The position numbers and the translations under genes are program-made. The notes under the pieces are model-generated. The model searched no databases and had not been told where the DNA came from. It saw only the letters and a list, made by a program, of their open reading frames with translations. A stretch of 64,000 nucleotides of DNA. It comes from Shewanella maritima. Its GTDB lineage: Bacteria > Pseudomonadota > Gammaproteobacteria > Enterobacterales > Shewanellaceae. The stretch is from assembly GCF_004295345.1 (NCBI RefSeq), contig NZ_CP036200.1, forward strand, positions 3,535,501 to 3,599,500. Reading direction: 5' to 3'. Position 1 is the stretch's first letter, and each line of letters opens with the position of its first letter. Positions 16,308 to 25,557 of the stretch are shown piece after piece.

Positions 16308-19300
16308 ATGAAATTCAAACACTGTACTCTCGCGATGTGCGTTTCAGCCGCACTCATGACGACCGCATTTTCCACTCAGGTTGATGCGACTGTTTCGACA
16401 GATGTAAAACCGGCATATGGCCAACAACAAGCGCTAAGAACCGCGTACACTTTTTATCTTAATGATGTGTCTATGCTTGCGAGTGAAACCCAAGCCAAGG
16501 CTAGCTTGGCGCAGGTTCAAAAGCAGCAGCAAGCCTTTTTTGATGCGGTAAACCAGATTGACGGTAATGCCAAACTGGTGTCTAGCTCTCGCCTGTTAGC
16601 CAACATAGTTACCATTGAATTAAACCCAGAAAATCTGCCGGCAGTTCAAGCGTTAACCGACGTTAAGTACACCTTTAAAGCTGCAGAAACCGTGGTGTTG
16701 GGAAGCAGTAAAAGCACTGATTTAATGAGCAATCAGGCGGTGTTAAGTGCAACCCAATCAGCGCAAATGAGTGAAGCAGGTGATGTAGCTAAGTTAGCGC
16801 CATACACAGGTAGCGAAACCGCGGGTAATGGTGTCAGTGTTGCGATTATTTCCACTGGTATTGATTACACCTTAGCCGAGTTCGGCGGCTCTGGTGAATA
16901 TGGTGATACCTCAGATCCTGAAGTGCCACCAGCAAAAGGCACCTACATGGATGCGCTAGTAAATGGCGCGATTGAATATGATGGCTTCCCGACTGCTGTT
17001 GTCACAGGTGGCTGGGATTTTGCGGGTGAAAACTGGGGTAACGATGCCAACCCAATCGATCAAAACTACCAGTATGAAAGCTGGAATGGTTGGGTGTTCC
17101 CAACGGGGTTAGGTACTGAGATTGCCAGTATCGTCCACCAGCTTGCGCCTGGCGCTGAGCTACATGCTTACAAAGTAGCAAATGTGTCTCCTGCGAGCTG
17201 GGACCCAGACACTCTTGAAGTACAAGTGCCGACCATGGAAAAAATCATCATGGCACTTGAGCATGCACTTGACCCTAACCAAGATGGCGATATGTCAGAC
17301 CGTCTGGATATCAGTTTGATTGATGCGGGCGGCGCAGGAGCGTTTTTTGATATTGACGGTAACGCTGGTCCTGGCCTGATGCAGCTGATGATTGAAAAAG
17401 CCGCGGGTCAAGGTATGACTATCGTGACTCACGCGGGTAATGGTGCTGAGTACTCAACATTTGGGATGGCAGAGGCTAAACACCGCAGCTGGATTTCATA
17501 CGAAGGTAGCCCAACATCAGCCATTACGGTTGGTGGCGTTGAGCTGCAAGATGGCAATACAGTCGTCCCAGCCTGGGCACCAATGGGGCCAGTACGCGGC
17601 TCACAAGCTTTAAAGCCTGAAATTGTCACTCACACCAATGATGTGCCTGTGGTCAAAATCTCTAATGAAGACCCAGATGCGCCGCGCATGAGCACTCGCT
17701 CAGATATTCTATCGGGCGCTGCGAAAATTGCGGCGGCTGCGGCAGTGATTAAGAGTCACCATCCATCATTTGGCCCAACTGAAATCAAAGCCATGTTGGC
17801 TAATACCGCGGTAAATGACGGTATCTTACGTACTGACGGTACAACCACCGCTGAGCTGCTATCTGTGGGCCATGGTGTAGAAGATGTTGCAGCTGCAGTG
17901 GCGTCGCCAGTAGTGATGTGGGAGTCAAGCAGTCATCAGCCATACATACAATTTGGTATGCACGAAGTGGATGAGCAAAAAGTCATTCATAAGAAAGTAA
18001 CCATTAAGAATGTGTCAGATACTGCGCAAACCTACGCCGTTGAATTTAATCCATTTGGTGACAAAGCCGCGCAAGATGCGATTACCGTAAACCTGCCTCA
18101 ATCAGTGAGCATTCCTGCAAATGCGACTGTGGTTGTGGATGTCACCTTGACCATTGATGGCACCATGCTCCCGCGCTGGCCGCTATTTATGACTCAAGAT
18201 CACACAGATGAAAACCTGACGGCGACAGAGCTAAACGGCTACTTACAGTTTACCGCTGAAGGTAAACCTCCACTAAAACTTGGCTGGATGGTGCAAGCGC
18301 GTAACAGCACTAAAATCAGCAAAAAGCCGATGGCTAAAGAGTTTCCAGAGTACTTAGGTTGGAATTCAGATCTGGGGCAAACTGAGTGGTCACATTTTGA
18401 CTGGGCACGCAGCCTATACCCTGACAACCAGTATGGTGACCCTCATTATCAGGCGTTTGCCGCCTCTTTTACCAACAACTCACAAACGGAAACGACCTTT
18501 CAAGCTTTCCCACTTTGGATCAAGAAAGACATGGAACCAGAGGGAAAAGAAGAGGTCGCTGGTCATAAAATCCGCGCAGTAGGTGGCGGTATTTATGATG
18601 ATGCTATGTGTGGCGAAACCGGTAAGAAACTCGTGGTTGCAGTTAACTTTTTTCAGCCTGCACAAATGGCGACAGCCAATTACAGCGATAAAATCGGTCC
18701 GCTGCTGTTCTTCTACGATTTATTTTACGAGCAGTTAGTCCGCGATAATGGCTGGGATGAGAGCTTTCTAGGCGCTTACATTTACGATGAAGCAATGATA
18801 GTTAACCAACCTTTTGTAGCCCTAAATGACAGTGGTCAGCCAACGACTTTCTTTATCGACTACAACAAGGCGTTTGACCCGGCAAACCGCAATGGTCGTT
18901 ACACTGAATCAAGCGTGCCGACTTACTTTACCAACAATGGCCGCAACATTGTGTCTCAGTTATGTGTTGAAGACTTATTCCACCATGACCTAGACAGCGT
19001 GGAAGACTTTGACCAAAACTTTGGTTTCCATATCGAGACTGACCGTGATGCGGGTATCGATAAAGGGGACGGCCTGATTATGGTTAACCCACTACGCAAA
19101 GGTTACTACACCTCAGAAACTCAGTGCTTCACTGACTGGTTTGGTAACGAATACTGTGAAGATGTGGTGACCGATAAGTCAGTTAATGTTGGTTTCGCCA
19201 GAAAGTCAGACGGTGATGATGTATCAAGCTTAACCTTCTCGCATCAAATTACCGTGGCACCAGGTGAGGAAGTGTATATCGCATCAGCTTCTGCACCAGA

Positions 19301-20111
19301 GGTTTGGGGTGGCCCAGTCGGTGAGCCCGATAAAGCCTTTATGGTGATGAGTAGCAATGATGACTTCTTCCAGTTTGGTGTTAATGGCTACCGTGATGCA
19401 GACGGTAACGTGATTGCTAAAGTAGTCGACAACCAAATGTTTATGGTTGAGGAAAACGCCGCCGCTGGCACTGTGGTTGGTGAACTTGAGTTAGAAACAT
19501 CAGGTTTCTTTGCTATTAACGGTGATTCGACCGAAGACTTCGAGTTAATGATTGTGAACTCACTTCCGGGCACACCATTTGCGATTAACCAGGTAACCCA
19601 TGAGCTATATGTGGTTAACCCTGACGCATTGGATTATGAAGCCCAGCAAAGCTATGACATCAAGTTGCTAGCTAAGAGTGGTAATACTATTGGTGAAACT
19701 GCAGTCGTCACAGTAAACGTTGGCAACATCAATGATGTCATGCCAACTCTAAACTCTGCGGTTGCTGATGCGATTAGCGTACCAGCGCTTAGCTTTAATC
19801 AAGGCGAGAGCGCAAGCTTTAGTGTTGATATTGCAGGCCTGTTTACTGACGTTGAAGGTGATGCGCTGAGTTACTCGGTAATGGGTGATGGCTTTAAGTC
19901 ATTGAGCCTAGACGGGATGATGGTCATGGGTGAAGTGGAAGCGTCTGGTAACTATCAATTTACTGTTACCGCTTCTGATGGCGAGCATGAAGTGAGCCAT
20001 AGCGTTGATGTGGCAGCAGAAATGATTGCCACTGACGATGACTCTGGCAGCAGCCTAGGTTGGTTGTCATTGTTAATTGCAGGCTTTATTGGTCTACGTC
20101 GCCGCGCCTAG
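16308..20111 (+). CDS. Subtilase-fold (S8) pseudoprotease with cadherin-like repeats and GlyGly-CTERM tail
   Basis: 1267 aa from ATG 16308; ATG 16302 is open too but abuts AAGGA, so 16308 is preferred. Signal peptide, propeptide-like segment, then a subtilase-like domain (about 170-510), Ig/cadherin-type domains and a GlyGly-CTERM tail (SGSSLGWLSLLIAG, RRRA). All three triad positions are changed: the Asp of the usual DTG is Ser182 (IISTGID), the His of HGTH is Leu268 (LGTE), and the catalytic Ser is Leu468 (SDILSGAAK). The Ser position is aligned without gaps to its neighbour using the downstream P..P spacing. The oxyanion Asn is kept (HAGN). The reading frame is intact and long, so this is a maintained non-catalytic protein, not a decaying gene. 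Possible roles are substrate binding, chaperoning or inhibition of the neighbour. Confidence 0.85.
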   Translation: MKFKHCTLAMCVSAALMTTAFSTQVDATVSTDVKPAYGQQQALRTAYTFYLNDVSMLASETQAKASLAQVQKQQQAFFDAVNQIDGNAKLVSSSRLLANIVTIELNPENLPAVQALTDVKYTFKAAETVVLGSSKSTDLMSNQAVLSATQSAQMSEAGDVAKLAPYTGSETAGNGVSVAIISTGIDYTLAEFGGSGEYGDTSDPEVPPAKGTYMDALVNGAIEYDGFPTAVVTGGWDFAGENWGNDANPIDQNYQYESWNGWVFPTGLGTEIASIVHQLAPGAELHAYKVANVSPASWDPDTLEVQVPTMEKIIMALEHALDPNQDGDMSDRLDISLIDAGGAGAFFDIDGNAGPGLMQLMIEKAAGQGMTIVTHAGNGAEYSTFGMAEAKHRSWISYEGSPTSAITVGGVELQDGNTVVPAWAPMGPVRGSQALKPEIVTHTNDVPVVKISNEDPDAPRMSTRSDILSGAAKIAAAAAVIKSHHPSFGPTEIKAMLANTAVNDGILRTDGTTTAELLSVGHGVEDVAAAVASPVVMWESSSHQPYIQFGMHEVDEQKVIHKKVTIKNVSDTAQTYAVEFNPFGDKAAQDAITVNLPQSVSIPANATVVVDVTLTIDGTMLPRWPLFMTQDHTDENLTATELNGYLQFTAEGKPPLKLGWMVQARNSTKISKKPMAKEFPEYLGWNSDLGQTEWSHFDWARSLYPDNQYGDPHYQAFAASFTNNSQTETTFQAFPLWIKKDMEPEGKEEVAGHKIRAVGGGIYDDAMCGETGKKLVVAVNFFQPAQMATANYSDKIGPLLFFYDLFYEQLVRDNGWDESFLGAYIYDEAMIVNQPFVALNDSGQPTTFFIDYNKAFDPANRNGRYTESSVPTYFTNNGRNIVSQLCVEDLFHHDLDSVEDFDQNFGFHIETDRDAGIDKGDGLIMVNPLRKGYYTSETQCFTDWFGNEYCEDVVTDKSVNVGFARKSDGDDVSSLTFSHQITVAPGEEVYIASASAPEVWGGPVGEPDKAFMVMSSNDDFFQFGVNGYRDADGNVIAKVVDNQMFMVEENAAAGTVVGELELETSGFFAINGDSTEDFELMIVNSLPGTPFAINQVTHELYVVNPDALDYEAQQSYDIKLLAKSGNTIGETAVVTVNVGNINDVMPTLNSAVADAISVPALSFNQGESASFSVDIAGLFTDVEGDALSYSVMGDGFKSLSLDGMMVMGEVEASGNYQFTVTASDGEHEVSHSVDVAAEMIATDDDSGSSLGWLSLLIAGFIGLRRRA

Positions 20112-20119
20112 CGCTTATT

Positions 20120-20148
20120 GGGAAAGCCCACCTGGGCTTTCCCTTTTT
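20120..20148 (+). terminator. Rho-independent terminator between the two subtilase genes
   Basis: 11-bp perfect stem GGGAAAGCCCA/TGGGCTTTCCC with a CC loop and T5. It ends about 15 bp before the next start, so it probably lowers rather than abolishes read-through into the active protease, or that gene has its own promoter upstream. Confidence 0.85.
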
Positions 20149-20162
20149 ATTAAGGAAATCAA

Positions 20163-23100
20163 ATGAAATTAAGTCGCATTAATTTGGTTATGGGCCTTGC
20201 TATGTCAGCGATGTCGGCAAATGTGATCGCCGATGACGCCAGCCCAATCCACACAGTTATTCCGGGTAAAGAAAAACTAAAACAAGTACAAAACGATAAA
20301 ACCCGCAGTGACAATTTATATTTTATTCGCTTTAACGATGAGCCATTAGCTACTTATCGCGGCGATATTATGGGTTTAGCCGCCACGCAAATGAGCAAAG
20401 GCAGCAACACCACTAAAGCTGGTACATTGGATGTAAAATCTGCTGCGAGCGTAAGTTACAGCCGCTATTTAGCCAATAAACAGCAAACTATTTCTTCTCG
20501 ATTAGGCAAAAAACTAAAGCGTAGTTTAGACATTAAACATAGCTATCAAATTGTGCTGAATGCTGTTGCTGTTGAGCTAAGCGCTGAAGAAGCGCTGCTT
20601 ATTGCCAACGATGCGGATGTTGCCAGCGTAGAGCCTGTGGGCATGCATCAATTACATACTTCATCAGGGCCAGAATTTATTGGTGCTAAGCAGGTTTGGC
20701 AGGGCGCTAATGGCAACTTAGCCACTCAAGGTGAAGGTGTGATTGTGGGTATTATTGATACCGGCATTAACGCAACCCATCCGTCTTTTGCTGCGGTTGG
20801 TGTTGATGGTTATGAGCATGTCAACCCATTAGGTGAAGGCCAATATCTGGGAGATTGCCAAACCTTTGCTAAGTTTTGTAACGATAAACTGATTGGTATT
20901 GTCAGTTACCCAGAGATTGTCGATAACCGCCCTGAAATTGTTGGTCAAGGTTATGCAGATATCGAAGAAAAAGTACAAATAGGCTATGACTTCAATGGTC
21001 ACGGCTCTCACGTTGCCTCAACCGCTGCGGGCAACATAGTTAAAGACGTTAACTATTATCTTGCAGTGGAAGACGAGCAAGGCGTTATCTCTGGGCCTAG
21101 TGGCTTTGTATTTGATGACATTAGCGGTGTTGCACCTCACGCTAATATCGTGTCATATCAGGTATGTACTTATAACGGTGCTTGTTATCCAGAGCTTGCC
21201 ATTCGCGCAGTTGAACATGCGATTACTCATGGCGTTAACGTACTTAACTACTCTGTGGGTGGCTCAGCGAGAGACCCTTGGAGCTCAGCTGACAGCGTAG
21301 CGTTTTTAAATGCACGTGAAGCAGGGATTCATGTGGCAACCTCAGCTGGTAACTCGGGCCCTAATGCGCAGACGATTGGCTCGCCGGGTAACTCACCTTG
21401 GATCACCACAGTTGCCGCTTATACTCACGATCGCGGCTTTAGCGAAAAGCAATTATCTGACTTTGTCGGCGGCGATACTAAACCAGCAGCATTAACGGGC
21501 AAGGGCGCAACAGCGGCCTATACTGCAAGCGTTGTTAACGCTGCTGATTTTGGTGATGGTCAGTGTTTAACACCGTTTGAAGCGGGCACCTTTGACGGCG
21601 AAATCGTGGTGTGTGAGCGCGGCGATATTGCTAGGGTTCGTAAAGGTAAAAACGTGCTCGATGGCGGCGCAGGCGGCCTTATCTTAATCAATGTGGCTGG
21701 CGGCGCAGAGTCAATTGATTCAGACCACCATTTGCTGCCGGCAATCCACCTATCGGCAACTGACGGTCAAACTGTCGTTGACTGGCTAGCTGCTGGTGAA
21801 GGTCATCAGGCTACCATTGGCGATTCACAGCTGATTAAAGATCCAGAGCTAGGCGATATCGCTGGTGTATTCACATCACGTGGCCCTAACTTGCCTTATC
21901 CAAACATCTTTGCGCCAGATATTGCCGCGCCAGGTGTCGATATTTACGCTGCTAATGCTGAAGATAGACCATTTACTGAAACAGGTGGCGGCACGCCTTA
22001 TGTCACTATGTCTGGTACTTCTATGTCTAGTCCTCATGTTGCGGGTGCACTAGCGCTGATTCATGCGTCTCAACCTGATTGGAGCCCTGCGCAAGTGCAG
22101 TCAGCGGTCATGTCGACTGCGCATCAGATGACATATAAGGATGATGAATATTCTGGCACAAAACAGCGCTCAGATTTCTTCGACCAAGGTGCGGGTAGTA
22201 TCCGTATTGCCGATGCCATTAACGCAGGTTTAGTACTTGATATCAGCAAGCAAGAATACGTTGATGCCAACCCAGAAGATGGCGGTGATCCAAGTGCACT
22301 AAATAGTACATCTATGGTGCAAAGTGAGTGTGTGTCTAGCTGCACATGGACACGTACAGTGACGGCAGTTAAAGCAAGTAGCTGGAGTGCAAGTTATGAG
22401 TACCTCACACCTGGCTTTGACCTAACTGTATCGCCAGCAAGCTTTAGTTTGGCCGCAGGTGAGTCGCAAGAGTTAACCATTACCGCAGCGGCAAACATTG
22501 AGTTAGCTGACGAGTGGGTACATGGCTATGTAAAACTTACTAATGCCGATACCTCAATGAGCGACACTCATCTGCAAGCTACCGTTGGTTTTAAAGCGGG
22601 CAAGCTAGTTGAGATAATGACGGCTGAGCTTAACAATGTAGACAATCAAGTAGTGATTAAAGATGTGACTACATCGGGTACCAATGACTTACAAACTAAA
22701 GGTTTCGGTTTCTTCCCAGCGGTTGAATATCCGGGCGACGCTGTTGCATCAAGTACTAGTGATGAGCGTGAGTCGCCATGGAATAACCTAGACACCATTC
22801 ACTCTGTGGGTGTTGTGGTTAAGCCTTACACTAAGCGCCTGATTGCTGAAATTACGTCATCTACCGCGCCAGATATGGATTTATATGTCGGTATTGATGA
22901 AAACGGTGATGGTCAGCCAGATGCATGGGAAGTCTACTACTCATTACTGTGTATCAGTGGTCAGGTGGACTCGAATGAATTGTGCGTGATAGAAACGCCT
23001 GCTACGGGTAACTACTGGATTTTCGCCCATAACTATCAAGGTAGTGTTGATGGTGAGAGTGACGATGTGACACTGCGTATCACTCAGGTCGCATACACCT

Positions 23101-23747
23101 ACAATGAAAGCTTTGATATCGACGCGCCAACCAGTGTTGCTCAAGATGAAGCCTTTGACGTCACCCTGACGGTGAATGGTTATTTAGATGACAACGAGCA
23201 GCTCGAAGTAATGCAAGAAGGTGAGGTGTATTACGGCTTACTAGAGCTAGGCACCACAGCAAATCTTAAGCGCAACGTGGGTGCAACGTTAATCAAAGTG
23301 GAAGCTAAAGCCCCAGTTGAAGTCACACCAAATCAAGCACCTGTGTTGGCAAATGCTATTGCCGATGCCGAGCTTGAGTTAGATGATAATGGCGCTGCGA
23401 CCATGACTATGGATCTGGCTAACGTGTTTAGCGATCCTGACGGTGATGCGTTAACGCTTTCAGTCGCAGGCCATGACGGTGCAAACATTGATGGCACAAT
23501 GTTGACCTTATCTGTAGACGCCGCTGCGACTGTTACCCTGACAGTGACCGCATCAGATGGCGAATTAACGGTAAGTGAAAGCTTTGATGTGGTGGTGAGT
23601 GAAGCGCCAGCGCCTGCTGACCCAACACCTGAACCGGAGCCAACACCATCTTCAGACAGTGGTGGTGCGCTAGGCTATTTCGCTGCGCTATTGATGCTAG
23701 TCGCTGCGAGTCGCAGACGCTTACTAAAGGTTGCAATGGCTAGCTAA
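20163..23747 (+). CDS. Secreted subtilisin-like serine protease (S8) with PA domain and GlyGly-CTERM tail
   Basis: 1194 aa. Signal peptide; inhibitor I9-like propeptide (about 40-160); peptidase S8 domain with intact triad Asp199 (GIIDTGIN), His280 (GHGSHVAS) and Ser620 (SGTSMSSPHVAG), plus oxyanion Asn in SAGNSGPN. A PA domain is inserted between His and Ser (about 450-560: GDGQCLTPFEAG, GAGGLILIN). The C-terminal region contains beta-sandwich/PPC-like domains and an Ig-like repeat (FSDPDGDALTLSV). A Pro/Glu/Thr linker leads to a GlyGly-CTERM signal (SGGALGYFAALLMLVA, then SRRR), implying rhombosortase processing and type II secretion. AAGGA precedes the start. Partner of the upstream pseudoprotease. 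Confidence 0.93.
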   Translation: MKLSRINLVMGLAMSAMSANVIADDASPIHTVIPGKEKLKQVQNDKTRSDNLYFIRFNDEPLATYRGDIMGLAATQMSKGSNTTKAGTLDVKSAASVSYSRYLANKQQTISSRLGKKLKRSLDIKHSYQIVLNAVAVELSAEEALLIANDADVASVEPVGMHQLHTSSGPEFIGAKQVWQGANGNLATQGEGVIVGIIDTGINATHPSFAAVGVDGYEHVNPLGEGQYLGDCQTFAKFCNDKLIGIVSYPEIVDNRPEIVGQGYADIEEKVQIGYDFNGHGSHVASTAAGNIVKDVNYYLAVEDEQGVISGPSGFVFDDISGVAPHANIVSYQVCTYNGACYPELAIRAVEHAITHGVNVLNYSVGGSARDPWSSADSVAFLNAREAGIHVATSAGNSGPNAQTIGSPGNSPWITTVAAYTHDRGFSEKQLSDFVGGDTKPAALTGKGATAAYTASVVNAADFGDGQCLTPFEAGTFDGEIVVCERGDIARVRKGKNVLDGGAGGLILINVAGGAESIDSDHHLLPAIHLSATDGQTVVDWLAAGEGHQATIGDSQLIKDPELGDIAGVFTSRGPNLPYPNIFAPDIAAPGVDIYAANAEDRPFTETGGGTPYVTMSGTSMSSPHVAGALALIHASQPDWSPAQVQSAVMSTAHQMTYKDDEYSGTKQRSDFFDQGAGSIRIADAINAGLVLDISKQEYVDANPEDGGDPSALNSTSMVQSECVSSCTWTRTVTAVKASSWSASYEYLTPGFDLTVSPASFSLAAGESQELTITAAANIELADEWVHGYVKLTNADTSMSDTHLQATVGFKAGKLVEIMTAELNNVDNQVVIKDVTTSGTNDLQTKGFGFFPAVEYPGDAVASSTSDERESPWNNLDTIHSVGVVVKPYTKRLIAEITSSTAPDMDLYVGIDENGDGQPDAWEVYYSLLCISGQVDSNELCVIETPATGNYWIFAHNYQGSVDGESDDVTLRITQVAYTYNESFDIDAPTSVAQDEAFDVTLTVNGYLDDNEQLEVMQEGEVYYGLLELGTTANLKRNVGATLIKVEAKAPVEVTPNQAPVLANAIADAELELDDNGAATMTMDLANVFSDPDGDALTLSVAGHDGANIDGTMLTLSVDAAATVTLTVTASDGELTVSESFDVVVSEAPAPADPTPEPEPTPSSDSGGALGYFAALLMLVAASRRRLLKVAMAS

Positions 23748-23841
23748 TTTAGCTGTTTGCTCAATTAGCGCTTGTTACAAAGCAGCTTTCAATAGAGAGC
23801 TGTTTTCAATAAAAAAGTGTTCAGTCCATTTGGATGTGTTT

Positions 23842-23864
23842 GGCCCGCCTAGCGGGCCTTTTTT
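23842..23864 (+). terminator. Rho-independent terminator of the protease gene
   Basis: GGCCCGC/GCGGGCC stem with a CTA loop and a T6 run. The T-run is on the forward side only, so it serves the protease rather than the convergent gene. Confidence 0.88.
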
Positions 23865-23866
23865 GT

Positions 23867-24877
23867 TTAATCAACCGTCACTTGCGCATTTTGAACTGTG
23901 ATATTGCCGCTAATGGTTTCTACGCTTAGCTTGCCATCTCCGCTGCCGGCAACAAAGTTAAGCTCTGAACTTGGCAAATACTTAGGCTTAACTGGCTTAT
24001 CTTCTGTCAGCTTGTTACGGATCTTTCCACCTGGGCCGCCAGCAATAGACACTTGCATGGATGGCATAGTCGAAAAGCCGATACTAAGGTTACCGCTGAC
24101 GCTTTCAATATGGCCTTTACGCAAGCTGTCTGAGAAACCAAGCTCAACATCGCCGCTAACCGTCACCACCTTCACTTTTCCTACATCGCTAAATTGGCCG
24201 CGAATATCGCCTGATACGGTTTCAACAGTGGCTTTGGTTGCTTTGCTGCTGGCAATAAGGTCTCCACTGACTAGGCGATAGCTAATTTTGCCCATGCTAT
24301 TTATGTCTTTAATGTTGCCAGACACGCTTTCTAGCTCTAGCTTGCCCTGGGTATTTTGGCTATTAATGTGTCCAGATACTGTGGTTAGCTCGGTATCGCC
24401 GCTAATTTTTTTCGCCTCGATGTTGCCGCTCACCACCTCGAGTTCCACTTTTCCTTGCAAATCATTAAGTGAATAGTTTGCCGATACGCCTTCGGCTTCA
24501 AGCTGCAATTCATTGGGCACTTTAATGATCAGATTTGAGCCTTGCTTGTTATTGCCTTGATACTGCTTTGGCATTTTATCTTCAATTTCAATGTTGTTGC
24601 CGCGTTGCTTAAATATCAGACCTTCTGATAGCTCATCCAAGGTGCCGGTTACTGATACTTCATTTTTGTCCCAACCGATAATTTGCACACTGCCGCGCTG
24701 TACTTGCACATCAATATTCGGTGAGCCACTGACAGCAACTTGCTTTGAAACCTGCTCTTCGCTGTAAGCGTTGAAGCTTAGAGTCGCGGCGATAACAAGG
24801 CCTGCTTTAATTGCGCTGGTTAAGTTATTGGCAAGCGGCATAGCCTTATTTGCTAGTAAATGAGTGCTTAGCTTCAT
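23867..24877 (-). CDS. Exported DUF4097-type beta-strand repeat protein
   Basis: 336 aa. Signal peptide (hydrophobic stretch AIKAGLVIAATLSFNAYS), then a repetitive beta-structure of the DUF4097 'putative adhesin' type. Units resembling 'xxVSGDIxxxx' recur about every 18-20 residues (ELEVVSGNIEAK, ELTTVSGHINSQ, ELESVSGNIKD, YRLVSGDLIAS, VETVSGDIRGQ, VVTVSGDVELG, IESVSGNLSIG, VETISGNITVQ), suggesting a beta-solenoid. An upstream-extended frame exists, but ATG 24877 has an AAGGA site, the signal peptide, and overlaps the stop of the preceding gene (ATGA). Third gene of a sigma/anti-sigma operon, so it is a likely output or modulator of envelope stress signalling (inference). Confidence 0.85.
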   Translation of the reverse strand: MKLSTHLLANKAMPLANNLTSAIKAGLVIAATLSFNAYSEEQVSKQVAVSGSPNIDVQVQRGSVQIIGWDKNEVSVTGTLDELSEGLIFKQRGNNIEIEDKMPKQYQGNNKQGSNLIIKVPNELQLEAEGVSANYSLNDLQGKVELEVVSGNIEAKKISGDTELTTVSGHINSQNTQGKLELESVSGNIKDINSMGKISYRLVSGDLIASSKATKATVETVSGDIRGQFSDVGKVKVVTVSGDVELGFSDSLRKGHIESVSGNLSIGFSTMPSMQVSIAGGPGGKIRNKLTEDKPVKPKYLPSSELNFVAGSGDGKLSVETISGNITVQNAQVTVD

Positions 24878-25551
24878 ATTGAGGTTCCTTGAGTCTGTTG
24901 CTGAAAGTAATGTTGAGATTGTTGTCTTTGTTGTTTGAGTAGTCGTAATTCTCTTTGTTGTAACCAAAGCCACAGTTGCCACAACTGTTGATTAGCAGGG
25001 CTTTGTTCTAGGGCCTTTTGAGTTTGCTCAGCGGCGAGTCTTAACTCACTAAGCCCTTGTATCAATGCGCTATCTTGCCAACTTACACTTTGAATATAAT
25101 GCTCCAGCGTGCTGACCTGCTGTTGGTGCGTCTTAGCAATGGCGTGGATTTCATCGACTAGCTCGGCATGATTAACTGGCTCAACATAATTAACAGGTTC
25201 GGAAATAACAGCAGTTGAGTCTTCCACTGGTGCAGGTGCATTGGTATCAATCAACTGCCAGGTGAGTAAACACACGCAAGCAAAGCTGGCGGCGATAGCC
25301 AGTGGTTGCCAAAACTGACTGTCGCTATTGTCTGTTTGCGTATGGCTGGTTTGTCTACAATCAGTGAGCTCGGGCTCAATAGCGCGCCATAAATCGCGCT
25401 GGGGTTTAATGTCGCTCGGTGCCGAGTCAATAAGCGACTGCAAATCGATTTGACCATTGTTGCCATTTGTTGGTGACGTGCTGGAGTCATTGCTGCTAAC
25501 GTTGTTTTCATTCGTGACAGTCTTTTCATTTATGACAGGGTTTTCACTCAT
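24874..25551 (-). CDS. Putative anti-sigma factor, single-pass membrane protein
   Basis: 225 aa. Asn/Ser/Thr-rich N-terminus, a short conserved-looking segment (IKPQRDLWRAIEPEL), one TM helix (about 81-102, FWQPLAIAASFACVCLLTWQLI) and a Gln-rich, helical periplasmic part of ~120 residues. Position directly after an ECF sigma gene with a 4-nt ATGA overlap and a single TM helix support an anti-sigma role. The zinc-binding HxxxCxxC of ZAS anti-sigma factors is absent. Its 5' end is made of three 18-bp tandem repeats, giving the repeated PVINEK/TVTNEN-like start. It overlaps the DUF4097 gene by another ATGA. Confidence 0.75.
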   Translation of the reverse strand: MSENPVINEKTVTNENNVSSNDSSTSPTNGNNGQIDLQSLIDSAPSDIKPQRDLWRAIEPELTDCRQTSHTQTDNSDSQFWQPLAIAASFACVCLLTWQLIDTNAPAPVEDSTAVISEPVNYVEPVNHAELVDEIHAIAKTHQQQVSTLEHYIQSVSWQDSALIQGLSELRLAAEQTQKALEQSPANQQLWQLWLWLQQRELRLLKQQRQQSQHYFQQQTQGTSI

Positions 25552-25557
25552 GACAGC
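25504..25557 (-). repeat. Three 18-bp tandem repeats over the sigma stop / anti-sigma start
   Basis: Units 25540-25557, 25522-25539 and 25504-25521 are direct 18-bp repeats (reverse-strand consensus xCTGTCAyrArTGAAAAx) with only a few differences. Unit length is six codons, so copy-number change keeps the frame of the anti-sigma gene. The first unit contains the overlapping stop/start ATGA. Confidence 0.85.
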
